Positions 51,713-63,765 of a DNA stretch of 64,000 nucleotides are shown one piece after another. The stretch spans positions 1 through 64,000 of the forward strand of contig JAUIMM010002539.1 of NCBI GenBank assembly GCA_031769625.1, given 5' to 3'. The notes below the pieces were generated by a model. It searched no databases. It saw only the letters and a program-made list of their open reading frames with translations, and was not told the origin of the DNA. A program made the translations under genes and the position numbers. Each line of letters starts with the position of its first letter. Positions within the stretch are counted from its first letter, which is position 1. The DNA comes from Taudactylus pleione. Taxonomy: Eukaryota; Chordata; Amphibia; Anura; Myobatrachidae.

Positions 51713-54700
51713 CAACATGGGAGAAAAACCATTTCACATCACATTTGTGGGTATTGGTCTTCAACACATCCAGTGAAATTTTGAGCTGCCTGTGTTTGCT
51801 ACAAGAGGAGATAACACAAAGTATGCGCTTTTGTTGTTTCCATTGCTTTCAATGCATTTTGGCCTAAAACGTGCATTTGCTGTTTTCTCTTAAACGCAAC
51901 ATGGGAGAAAAACCATTTCACATCACATTTGTGGGTCTTGGTCTTCAACACATCCAGTGAAATTTTGAGCTGTCTGTGTTTGCTACAAGTGGAGATAACA
52001 CAAAGTATGCGCTTTTGTTGTTTCCATTGCTTTCAAAGCATTTTGGCCTAAAACGTGCATTTGCTGTTTTCTCTTAAACGCAACATGGGAGAAAAACCAT
52101 TTCACATCACATTTGTTGGTCTTGGTCTGCAACACATCCAGTGAAATTTTGAGCTGCCTGTGTTTGCTACAAGAGGAGATAACACAAAGTATGCGCTTTT
52201 GTTGTTTCCATTGCTTTCAATGCATTTTGGCCTAAAACGTGCAATTGCTGTTTTCTCTTAAACGCAACATGGGAGAAAAACCATTTCACATCACATTTGT
52301 GGGTCTTGGTCTTCAACACATCCAGTGAAATTTTGAGCTGTCTGTGTTTGCTACAACAGGAGATAACACAAACTATGCGCTTTTGTTGGTTCCATTGCTT
52401 TCAATGCATTTTTGCCTAAAACGAGCAATTGCTGTTTTCTCTTAAACGCAACATGGGAGAAAAACCATTTCACATCACATTTGTGGGTCTTGGTCTTCAA
52501 CACATCCAGTGAAATTTTGAGCTGTCTGTGTTTGCTACAAGAGGAGATAACACAAAGTATGCGCTTTTGTTGGTTCCATTGCTTTCAATGCATTTTTGCC
52601 TAAAACGAGCAATTGCTGTTTTCTCTTAAATGCAACATGGGAGAAAAACCATTTCACATCACATTTGTGGGTCTTGGTCTTCAACACATCCAGTGAAATT
52701 TTGAGCTGTCTGTGTTTGCTACAAGTGGAGATAACACAAAGTATGCGCTTTTGTTGTTTTCATTGCTTTCAATGCATTTTGGCCTAAAACGTGCATTTGC
52801 TGTTTTCTCTTAAACGAAACATGGGAGAAAAACCATTTCACATCACATTTGTTGGTCTTGGTCTTCAAGACATCCAGTGAAATTTTGAGCTGTCTGTGTT
52901 TGCTACAAGAGGAGATAACACAACGTATGCACTTTTGTTGGTTCCATTGCTTTCAATGCATTTTTGCCTAAAACGAGCAATTGTTGTTTTCTCTTAAATG
53001 CAACATGGGAGAAAAACCATTTCACATCACATTTGTGGGTCTTGGTCTTCAACACATCCAGTGAAATTTTGAGCTGTCTGTGTTTGCTACAAGTGGAGAT
53101 AACACAAAGTATGCGCTTTTGTTGTTTTCATTGCTTTCAATGCATTTTGGCCTAAAACGAGCAATTGCTGTTTTCTCTTAAACGCAACATGGGAGAAAAA
53201 CCATTTCACATCACATTTGTGGGTATTGGTCTTCAACACATCCAGTGAAATTTTGAGCTGTCTGTGTTTGCTACAAGAGAAGATAACACAAAGTATGCGC
53301 TTTTGTTGTTTTCATAGCTTTCAATGCATTTTGGCCTAAAACGTGCATTTGCTGTTTTCTCTTAAACGCAACATGGGAGAAAAATCATTTCACATCACAT
53401 TTGTTGGTCTTGGTCTTCAACACATCCAGTGAAATTTTGAGCTGGCTGTGTTTGCTACAAGAGGAGATAACACAAAGTATGCGCTTTTGTTGTTTTCATT
53501 GCTTTCAATGCATTTTTGCAGAAAACGAGCAATTGCTGTTTTCTCTTAAATGCAACATGGGAGAAAAACCATTTCACATCACATTTGTGGGTCTTGGTCT
53601 TCAACACATCCAGTGAAATTTTGAGCTGTCTGTGTTTGCTACAAGAGGAGATAACACAAAGTATGCGCTTTTTTTGTTTTCATTGCTTTCAATGCATTTT
53701 GGCCTAAAACGTGCATTTGCTGTTTTCTCTTAAACGAAACATGGGAGAAAAACCATTTCACATCACATTTGTTGGTCTTGGTCTTCAAGACATCCAGTGA
53801 AATTTTGAGCTGTCTGTGTTTGCTACAAGAGGAGATAACACAACGTATGCACTTTTGTTGGTTCCATTGCTTTCAATGCATTTTTGCCTAAAACGAGCAA
53901 TTGCTGTTTTCTCTTAAATGCAACATGGGAGAAAAACCATTTCACATCACATTTGTGGGTCTTGGTCTTCAACACATCCAGTGAAATTTTGAGCTGTCTG
54001 TGTTTGCTACAAGTGGAGATAACACAAAGTATGCGCTTTTGTTGTTTTCATTGCTTTCAATGCATTTTGGCCTAAAACGAGCAATTGCAGTTTTCTCTTA
54101 AACGCAACATGGGAGAAAAACCATTTCACATCACATTTGTGGGTATTGGTCTTCAACACATCCAGTGAAATTTTGAGCTGTCTGTGTTTGCTACAAGAGG
54201 AGATAACACAAAGTATGCGCTTTTGTTGTTTCCATTGCTTTCAATGCATTTTGGCCTAAAACGTGCATTTGCTGTTTCTCTTAAACGCAACATGGGAGAA
54301 AAACCATTTCACATCACATTTGTGGGTATTGGTCTTCAACACATCCAGTGAAATTTTGAGCTGTCTGTGTTTGCTACAAGAGGAGATAACACAAAGTATG
54401 CGCTTTTGTTGGTTCTATTGCTTTCAATGCATTTTTGCCTAAAACGAGCAATTGCTGTTTTCTCTTAAACGCAACATGGGAGAAAAACCATTTCACATCA
54501 CATTTGTGGGTCTTGGTCTTCAACACATCCAGTGAAATTTTGAGCTGTCTGTGTTTGCTACAAGAGGAGATAACACAAAGTATGCGCTTTTGTTGTTTTC
54601 ATTGCTTTCAATGCATTTTGGCCTAAAACGTGCATTTGCTGTTTTCTCTTAAACGCAACATGGGAGAAAAACCATTTCACATCACATTTGTTGGTCTTGG

Positions 54701-55799
54701 TCTTCAACACATCCAGTGAAATTTTGAGCTGCCTGTGTTTGCTACAAGAGAAGATAACACAAAGTATGCGCTTTTGTTGTTTTCATTGCTTTCAATGCAT
54801 TTTGGCCTAAAACGTGCATTTGCTGTTTTCTCTTAAACGAAACATGGGAGAAAAACCATTTCACATCACATTTGTTGGTCTTGGTCTTCAAGACATCCAG
54901 TGAAATTTTGAGCTGTCTGTGTTTGCTACAAGAGGAGATAACACAACGTATGCACTTTTGTTGGTTCCATTGCTTTCAATGCATTTTTGCCTAAAACGAG
55001 CAATTGCTGTTTTCTCTTAAATGCAACATGGGAGAAAAACCATTTCACATCACATTTGTGGGTCTTGGTCTTCAACACATCCAGTGAAATTTTGAGCTGT
55101 CTGTGTTTGCTACAAGTGGAGATAACACAAAGTATGCGCTTTTGTTGTTTTCATTGCTTTCAATGCATTTTGGCCTAAAACGAGCAATTGCTGTTTTCTC
55201 TTAAACGCAACATGGGAGAAAAACCATTTCACATCACATTTGTGGGTATTGGTCTTCAACACATCCAGTGAAATTTTGAGCTGTCTGTGTTTGCTACAAG
55301 AGGAGATAACACAAAGTATGCGCTTTTGTTGTTTTCATAGCTTTCAATGCATTTTGGCCTAAAACGTGCATTTGCTGTTTTCTCTTAAACGCAACATGGG
55401 AGAAAAACCATTTCACATCACATTTGTTGGTCTTGGTCTTCAACACATCCAGTGAAATTTTGAGCTGGCTGTGTTTGCTACAAGAGGAGATAACACAAAG
55501 TATGCGCTTTTGTTGTTTTCATTGCTTTCAATGCATTTTTGCAGAAAACGAGCAATTGCTGTTTTCTCTTAAATGCAACATGGGAGAAAAACCATTTCAC
55601 ATCACATTTGTGGGTCTTAGTCTTCAACACATCCAGTGAAATTTTGAGCTGCCTGTGTTTGCTACAAGAGGAGATAATACAAAGTATGCGCTTTTGTTGG
55701 TTCCATTGCTTTCAATGCATTTTGGCCTAAAACGTGCATTTGCTGTTTTCTCTTAAATGCAACATGGGAGAAAAACCATTTCACATCACATTTGTGGGT
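51713..55799 (+). repeat. 4.1-kb segmental duplication, copy 1 (offset 5,886 bp)
   Basis: The block matches 57,599-61,685 at a constant offset of 5,886 bp (32 monomers minus 2 bp). Shared rare markers are ggtctgcaacac (52,125 and 58,011), caacaggagataacacaaact (52,355 and 58,241), gcaattgttg (about 52,977 and 58,863), gcttttttgttttc, ttttcatagc (53,311 and 59,197) and gcaattgcag (54,081 and 59,967). The copies differ at scattered single bases, for example gaaaaatcatttc (53,381) against gaaaaaccatttc, and tttgcc against tttgac near 58,484. Confidence 0.9.
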
Positions 55800-55803
55800 A
55801 TTG
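53965..55803 (+). repeat. 10-monomer higher-order repeat unit A (1,839 bp)
   Basis: This is the first of three copies. Markers in order are gcaattgcag (54,081), the 1-bp loss in gctgtttctctt (54,273), gttggttctattgc (54,409), agagaagataac (54,747), aaacgaaacatggg (54,836), the caagacatcc/caacgtatgcac monomer (54,890-54,957), ttttcatagc (55,334), gagctggctg (55,462), gcagaaaacg and ggtcttagtc (55,614), then gataatacaaag (55,673). Ten monomers less the 1-bp loss give 1,839 bp. Confidence 0.9.
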
Positions 55804-57642
55804 GTCTTCAACACATCCAGTGAAATTTTGAGCTGTCTGTGTTTGCTACAAGTGGAGATAACACAAAGTATGCGCTTTTGTTGTTTTCATTGCTTTCAAT
55901 GCATTTTGGCCTAAAACGAGCAATTGCAGTTTTCTCTTAAACGCAACATGGGAGAAAAACCATTTCACATCACATTTGTGGGTATTGGTCTTCAACACAT
56001 CCAGTGAAATTTTGAGCTGTCTGTGTTTGCTACAAGAGGAGATAACACAAAGTATGCGCTTTTGTTGTTTCCATTGCTTTCAATGCATTTTGGCCTAAAA
56101 CGTGCATTTGCTGTTTCTCTTAAACGCAACATGGGAGAAAAACCATTTCACATCACATTTGTGGGTATTGGTCTTCAACACATCCAGTGAAATTTTGAGC
56201 TGTCTGTGTTTGCTACAAGAGGAGATAACACAAAGTATGCGCTTTTGTTGGTTCTATTGCTTTCAATGCATTTTTGCCTAAAACGAGCAATTGCTGTTTT
56301 CTCTTAAACGCAACATGGGAGAAAAACCATTTCACATCACATTTGTGGGTCTTGGTCTTCAACACATCCAGTGAAATTTTGAGCTGTCTGTGTTTGCTAC
56401 AAGAGGAGATAACACAAAGTATGCGCTTTTGTTGTTTTCATTGCTTTCAATGCATTTTGGCCTAAAACGTGCATTTGCTGTTTTCTCTTAAACGCAACAT
56501 GGGAGAAAAACCATTTCACATCACATTTGTTGGTCTTGGTCTTCAACACATCCAGTGAAATTTTGAGCTGCCTGTGTTTGCTACAAGAGAAGATAACACA
56601 AAGTATGCGCTTTTGTTGTTTTCATTGCTTTCAATGCATTTTGGCCTAAAACGTGCATTTGCTGTTTTCTCTTAAACGAAACATGGGAGAAAAACCATTT
56701 CACATCACATTTGTTGGTCTTGGTCTTCAAGACATCCAGTGAAATTTTGAGCTGTCTGTGTTTGCTACAAGAGGAGATAACACAACGTATGCACTTTTGT
56801 TGGTTCCATTGCTTTCAATGCATTTTTGCCTAAAACGAGCAATTGCTGTTTTCTCTTAAATGCAACATGGGAGAAAAACCATTTCACATCACATTTGTGG
56901 GTCTTGGTCTTCAACACATCCAGTGAAATTTTGAGCTGTCTGTGTTTGCTACAAGTGGAGATAACACAAAGTATGCGCTTTTGTTGTTTTCATTGCTTTC
57001 AATGCATTTTGGCCTAAAACGAGCAATTGCTGTTTTCTCTTAAACGCAACATGGGAGAAAAACCATTTCACATCACATTTGTGGGTATTGGTCTTCAACA
57101 CATCCAGTGAAATTTTGAGCTGTCTGTGTTTGCTACAAGAGGAGATAACACAAAGTATGCGCTTTTGTTGTTTTCATAGCTTTCAATGCATTTTGGCCTA
57201 AAACGTGCATTTGCTGTTTTCTCTTAAACGCAACATGGGAGAAAAACCATTTCACATCACATTTGTTGGTCTTGGTCTTCAACACATCCAGTGAAATTTT
57301 GAGCTGGCTGTGTTTGCTACAAGAGGAGATAACACAAAGTATGCGCTTTTGTTGTTTTCATTGCTTTCAATGCATTTTTGCAGAAAACGAGCAATTGCTG
57401 TTTTCTCTTAAATGCAACATGGGAGAAAAACCATTTCACATCACATTTGTGGGTCTTAGTCTTCAACACATCCAGTGAAATTTTGAGCTGCCTGTGTTTG
57501 CTACAAGAGGAGATAATACAAAGTATGCGCTTTTGTTGGTTCCATTGCTTTCAATGCATTTTGGCCTAAAACGTGCATTTGCTGTTTTCTCTTAAATGCA
57601 ACATGGGAGAAAAACCATTTCACATCACATTTGTGGGTATTG
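55804..57642 (+). repeat. 10-monomer higher-order repeat unit B (1,839 bp)
   Basis: This unit directly follows unit A in tandem, and all of A's markers recur 1,839 bp later: gcaattgcag at 55,920, the gctgtttctctt deletion at 56,112, ttttcatagc at 57,173 and ggtcttagtc at 57,453. The sequence after it (gagctgcctg at 57,672) leaves the pattern and continues as the second copy of the 4.1-kb block. Confidence 0.9.
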
Positions 57643-60600
57643 GTCTTCAACACATCCAGTGAAATTTTGAGCTGCCTGTGTTTGCTACAAGAGGAGATAA
57701 CACAAAGTATGCGCTTTTGTTGTTTCCATTGCTTTCAATGCATTTTGGCCTAAAACGTGCATTTGCTGTTTTCTCTTAAACGCAACATGGGAGAAAAACC
57801 ATTTCACATCACATTTGTGGGTCTTGGTCTTCAACACATCCAGTGAAATTTTGAGCTGTCTGTGTTTGCTACAAGTGGAGATAACACAAAGTATGCGCTT
57901 TTGTTGTTTCCATTGCTTTCAAAGCATTTTGGCCTAAAACGTGCATTTGCTGTTTTCTCTTAAACGCAACATGGGAGAAAAACCATTTCACATCACATTT
58001 GTTGGTCTTGGTCTGCAACACATCCAGTGAAATTTTGAGCTGCCTGTGTTTGCTACAAGAGGAGATAACACAAAGTATGCGCTTTTGTTGTTTCCATTGC
58101 TTTCAATGCATTTTGGCCTAAAACGTGCAATTGCTGTTTTCTCTTAAACGCAACATGGGAGAAAAACCATTTCACATCACATTTGTGGGTCTTGGTCTTC
58201 AACACATCCAGTGAAATTTTGAGCTGTCTGTGTTTGCTACAACAGGAGATAACACAAACTATGCGCTTTTGTTGGTTCCATTGCTTTCAATGCATTTTTG
58301 CCTAAAACGAGCAATTGCTGTTTTCTCTTAAACGCAACATGGGAGAAAAACCATTTCACATCACATTTGTGGGTCTTGGTCTTCAACACATCCAGTGAAA
58401 TTTTGAGCTGTCTGTGTTTGCTACAAGAGGAGATAACACAAAGTATGCGCTTTTGTTGGTTCCATTGCTTTCAATGCATTTTTGACTAAAACGAGCAATT
58501 GCTGTTTTCTCTTAAATGCAACATGGGAGAAAAACCATTTCACATCACATTTGTGGGTCTTGGTCTTCAACACATCCAGTGAAATTTTGAGCTGTCTGTG
58601 TTTGCTACAAGTGGAGATAACACAAAGTATGCGCTTTTGTTGTTTTCATTGCTTTCAATGCATTTTGGCCTAAAACGTGCATTTGCTGTTTTCTCTTAAA
58701 CGAAACATGGGAGAAAAACCATTTCACATCACATTTGTTGGTCTTGGTCTTCAAGACATCCAGTGAAATTTTGAGCTGTCTGTGTTTGCTACAAGAGGAG
58801 ATAACACAACGTATGCACTTTTGTTGGTTCCATTGCTTTCAATGCATTTTTGCCTAAAACGAGCAATTGTTGTTTTCTCTTAAATGCAACATGGGAGAAA
58901 AACCATTTCACATCACATTTGTGGGTCTTGGTCTTCAACACATCCAGTGAAATTTTGAGCTGTCTGTGTTTGCTACAAGTGGAGATAACACAAAGTATGC
59001 GCTTTTGTTGTTTTCATTGCTTTCAATGCATTTTGGCCTAAAACGAGCAATTGCTGTTTTCTCTTAAACGCAACATGGGAGAAAAACCATTTCACATCAC
59101 ATTTGTGGGTATTGGTCTTCAACACATCCAGTGAAATTTTGAGCTGTCTGTGTTTGCTACAAGAGAAGATAACACAAAGTATGCGCTTTTGTTGTTTTCA
59201 TAGCTTTCAATGCATTTTGGCCTAAAACGTGCATTTGCTGTTTTCTCTTAAACGCAACATGGGAGAAAAACCATTTCACATCACATTTGTTGGTCTTGGT
59301 CTTCAACACATCCAGTGAAATTTTGAGCTGGCTGTGTTTGCTACAAGAGGAGATAACACAAAGTATGCGCTTTTGTTGTTTTCATTGCTTTCAATGCATT
59401 TTTGCAGAAAACGAGCAATTGATGTTTTCTCTTAAATGCAACATGGGAGAAAAACCATTTCACATCACATTTGTGGGTCTTGGTCTTCAACACATCCAGT
59501 GAAATTTTGAGCTGTCTGTGTTTGCTACAAGAGGAGATAACACAAAGTATGCGCTTTTTTTGTTTTCATTGCTTTCAATGCATTTTGGCCTAAAACGTGC
59601 ATTTGCTGTTTTCTCTTAAACGAAACATGGGAGAAAAACCATTTCACATCACATTTGTTGGTCTTGGTCTTCAAGACATCCAGTGAAATTTTGAGCTGTC
59701 TGTGTTTGCTACAAGAGGAGATAACACAACGTATGCACTTTTGTTGGTTCCATTGCTTTCAATGCATTTTTGCCTAAAACGAGCAATTGCTGTTTTCTCT
59801 TAAATGCAACATGGGAGAAAAACCATTTCACATCACATTTGTGGGTCTTGGTCTTCAACACATCCAGTGAAATTTTGAGCTGTCTGTGTTTGCTACAAGT
59901 GGAGATAACACAAAGTATGCGCTTTTGTTGTTTTCATTGCTTTCAATGCATTTTGGCCTAAAACGAGCAATTGCAGTTTTCTCTTAAACGCAACATGGGA
60001 GAAAAACCATTTCACATCACATTTGTGGGTATTGGTCTTCAACACATCCAGTGAAATTTTGAGCTGTCTGTGTTTGCTACAAGAGGAGATAACACAAAGT
60101 ATGCGCTTTTGTTGTTTCCATTGCTTTCAATGCATTTTGGCCTAAAACGTGCATTTGCTGTTTCTCTTAAACGCAACATGGGAGAAAAACCATTTCACAT
60201 CACATTTGTGGGTATTGGTCTTCAACACATCCAGTGAAATTTTGAGCTGTCTGTGTTTGCTACAAGAGGAGATAACACAAAGTATGCGCTTTTGTTGGTT
60301 CTATTGCTTTCAATGCATTTTTCCCTTAAAGAAGCAATTGCTGTTTTCTCTTAAACGCAACATGGGAGAAAAACCATTTCACATCACATTTGTGGGTCTT
60401 GGTCTTCAACACATCCAGTGAAATTTTGAGCTGTCTGTGTTTGCTACAAGAGGAGATAACACAAAGTATGCGCTTTTGTTGTTTTCATTGCTTTCAATGC
60501 ATTTTGGCCTAAAACGTGCATTTGCTGTTTTCTCTTAAACGCAACATGGGAGAAAAACCATTTCACATCACATTTGTTGGTCTTGGTCTTCAACACATCC

Positions 60601-61685
60601 AGTGAAATTTTGAGCTGCCTGTGTTTGCTACAAGAGAAGATAACACAAAGTATGCGCTTTTGTTGTTTTCATTGCTTTCAATGCATTTTGGCCTAAAACG
60701 TGCATTTGCTGTTTTCTCTTAAACGAAACATGGGAGAAAAACCATTTCACATCACATTTGTTGGTCTTGGTCTTCAAGACATCCAGTGAAATTTTGAGCT
60801 GTCTGTGTTTGCTACAAGAGGAGATAACACAACGTATGCACTTTTGTTGGTTCCATTGCTTTCAATGCATTTTTGCCTAAAACGAGCAATTGCTGTTTTC
60901 TCTTAAATGCAACATGGGAGAAAAACCATTTCACATCACATTTGTGGGTCTTGGTCTTCAACACATCCAGTGAAATTTTGAGCTGTCTGTGTTTGCTACA
61001 AGTGGAGATAACACAAAGTATGCGCTTTTGTTGTTTTCATTGCTTTCAATGCATTTTGGCCTAAAACGAGCAATTGCTGTTTTCTCTTAAACGCAACATG
61101 GGAGAAAAACCATTTCACATCACATTTGTGGGTATTGGTCTTCAACACATCCAGTGAAATTTTGAGCTGTCTGTGTTTGCTACAAGAGGAGATAACACAA
61201 AGTATGCGCTTTTGTTGTTTTCATAGCTTTCAATGCATTTTGGCCTAAAACGTGCATTTGCTGTTTTCTCTTAAACGCAACATGGGAGAAAAACCATTTC
61301 ACATCACATTTGTTGGTCTTGGTCTTCAACACATCCAGTGAAATTTTGAGCTGGCTGTGTTTGCTACAAGAGGAGATAACACAAAGTATGCGCTTTTGTT
61401 GTTTTCATTGCTTTCAATGCATTTTTGCAGAAAACGAGCAATTGCTGTTTTCTCTTAAATGCAACATGGGAGAAAAACCATTTCACATCACATTTGTGGG
61501 TCTTAGTCTTCAACACATCCAGTGAAATTTTGAGCTGCCTGTGTTTGCTACAAGAGGAGATAATACAAAGTATGCGCTTTTGTTGGTTCCATTGCTTTCA
61601 ATGCATTTTGGCCTAAAACGTGCATTTGCTGTTTTCTCTTAAATGCAACATGGGAGAAAAACCATTTCACATCACATTTGTGGGT
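57599..61685 (+). repeat. 4.1-kb segmental duplication, copy 2
   Basis: This is the counterpart of 51,713-55,799. The left end lies where the preceding monomers change from aaatgcaac (here) to aaacgcaac (copy 1). The right end lies where gtgggtcttgg (here, 61,680) replaces gtgggtattgg (copy 1, 55,795). The copy includes the third instance of the 10-monomer unit and the aberrant cattttt-cccttaaagaagc monomer at 60,314-60,335, which copy 1 does not have. Confidence 0.9.
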
Positions 61686-61689
61686 CTTG
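59851..61689 (+). repeat. 10-monomer higher-order repeat unit C (1,839 bp)
   Basis: This third copy is separated from unit B by about 2.2 kb that itself matches 51.7-53.97 kb. It has the same deletion in gctgtttctctt (60,159), gttggttctattgc (60,295), ttttcatagc (61,220) and ggtcttagtc (61,500). It has one private change, the cccttaaagaagc monomer at about 60,320. It arrived as part of the 5,886-bp-offset duplication. Confidence 0.88.
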
Positions 61690-63765
61690 GTCTTCAACAC
61701 ATCTAGTGAAATTTTGAGCTGTCTGTGATTGCTACAAGTGGAGATAACACAAAGTATGCGCTTTTGTTGTTTTCATTGCTTTCAATGCATTTTGGCCTAA
61801 AACGTGCATTTGCTGTTTTCTCTTAAACTAAACATGGGAGAAAAACCATTTCACATCACATTTGTTGGTCTTGGTCTTCAAGACATCCAGTGAAATTTTG
61901 AGCTGTCTGTGTTTGCTACAAGAGGAGATAACACAACATATGCACTTTTGTTGGTTCCATTGCTTTCAATGCATTTTTGCCTAAAACGAGCAATTGCTGT
62001 TTTCTCTTAAATGCAACATGGGAGAAAAACCATTTCACATCACATTTGTGGGTCTTGGTCTTCAACACATCCAGTGAAATTTTGAGCTGTCTGTGTTTGC
62101 TACAAGTGGAGATAACACAAAGTATGCGCTTTTGTTGTTTTCATTGCTTTCAATGCATTTTGGCCTAAAACGAGCAATTGCTGTTTTCTCTTAAACGCAA
62201 CATGGGAGATAAACCATTTCACATCACATTTGTGGGTCTTGGTCTTCAACACATCCAGTGAAATTTTGAGCTGCCTCTGTTTGCTACAAGAGGAGATAAC
62301 ACAAAGTATGCGCTTTTGTTGTTTCCATTGCTTTCAATGCATTTTTGCCTAAAACGAGCAATTGCTGTTTTCTCTTAAATGCAACATGGGAGAAAAACCA
62401 TTTCACATCACATTTGTGGGTCTTGGTCTTCAACACATCCAGTGAAATTTTGAGCTGTCTGTGTTTGCTACAAGTGGAGATAACACAAAGTATGCGCTTT
62501 TGTTGTTTTCATTGCTTTCAATGCATTTTGGCCTAAAACGTGCATTTGCTGTTTTCTCTTAAACGAAACATGGGAGAAAAAACCATTTCACATCACATTT
62601 GTTGGTCTTGGTCTTCAAGACATCCAGTGAAATTTTGAGCTGTCTGTGTTTGCTACAAGTGGAGATAACACAAAGTATGCGCTTTTGTTGTTTTCATTGC
62701 TTTCAATGCATTTTGGCCTAAAACGTGCATTTGCTGTTTTCTCTTAAACGCAACATGGGAGAAAAACCATTTCACATCACATTTGTGGGTCTTGGTCTTC
62801 AACACATCCAGTGAAATTTTGAGCTGTCTGTGTTTGCTACAAGTGGAGATAACACAAAGTATGCGCTTTTGTTGTTTCCATTGCTTTCAAAGCATTTTGG
62901 CCTAAAACGTGCATTTGCTGTTTTCTCTTAAACGCAACATGGGAGAAAAACCATTTCACATCACATTTGTTGGTCTTGGTCTTCAACACATCCAGTGAAA
63001 TTTTGAGCTGCCTGTGTTTGCTACAGGAGGAGATAACACAAAGTATGCGCTTTTGTTGTTTCCATTGCTTTCAATGCATTTTGGCCTAAAACGTGCAATT
63101 GCTGTTTTCTCTTAAACGCAACATGGGAGAAAAACCATTTCACATCACATTTGTGGGTCTTGGTCTTCAAGACATCCAGTGAAATTTTGAGCTGTCTGTG
63201 TTTGCTACAACAGGAGATAACACAAACTATGCGCTTTTGTTGGTTCCATTGCTTTCAATGCATTTTTGCCTAAAACGAGCAATTGCTGTTTTCTCTTAAA
63301 CGCAACATGGGAGAAAAACCATTTCACATCACATTTGTGGGTCTTGGTCTTCAACACATCCAGTGAAATTTTGAGCTGTCTGTGTTTGCTACAAGAGGAG
63401 ATAACACAAAGTATGCGCTTTTGTTGGTTCCATTGCTTTCAATGCATTTTTGCCTAAAACGAGCAATTGCTGTTTTCTCTTAAATGCAACATGGGAGAAA
63501 AAACCATTTCACATCACATTTGTTGGTCTTGGTCTTCAACACATCCAGTGAAATTTTGAGCTGTCTGTGTTTGCTACAAGTGGAGATAACACAAAGTATG
63601 CGCTTTTGTTGTTTTCATTGCTTTCAATGCATTTTGGCCTAAAACGTGCATTTGCTGTTTTCTCTTAAATGAAACATGGGAGAAAAACCATTTCACATCA
63701 CATTTGTTGGTCTTGGTCTTCAAGACATCCAGTGAAATTTTGAGCTGTCTGTGTTTGCTACAAGA
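61690..63765 (+). repeat. Right-arm satellite stretch after the duplicated blocks
   Basis: About 11 plus-strand monomers lie here. They include ctgtgattgc (61,726), cacatctagtg (61,700), aaactaaacatgg (61,826), gggagataaacc (62,206), gctgcctctg (62,274), ctacaggagg (63,021), and two copies with an extra A in gagaaaaaacc (62,575 and 63,495). The caacaggagataacacaaact monomer at about 63,208 is a further copy of the 52,355/58,241 variant. No gene is seen. Confidence 0.72.

Noticed and set aside
1171..63457. Over 100 recurring 60-66 aa open frames on both strands, most with near-identical products
   Set aside because: Each coincides with one satellite monomer and recurs only because the monomer does. 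They lack consistent start contexts, have no recognisable domain, and break or extend with single-base indels in the repeat. None is reported as a gene.
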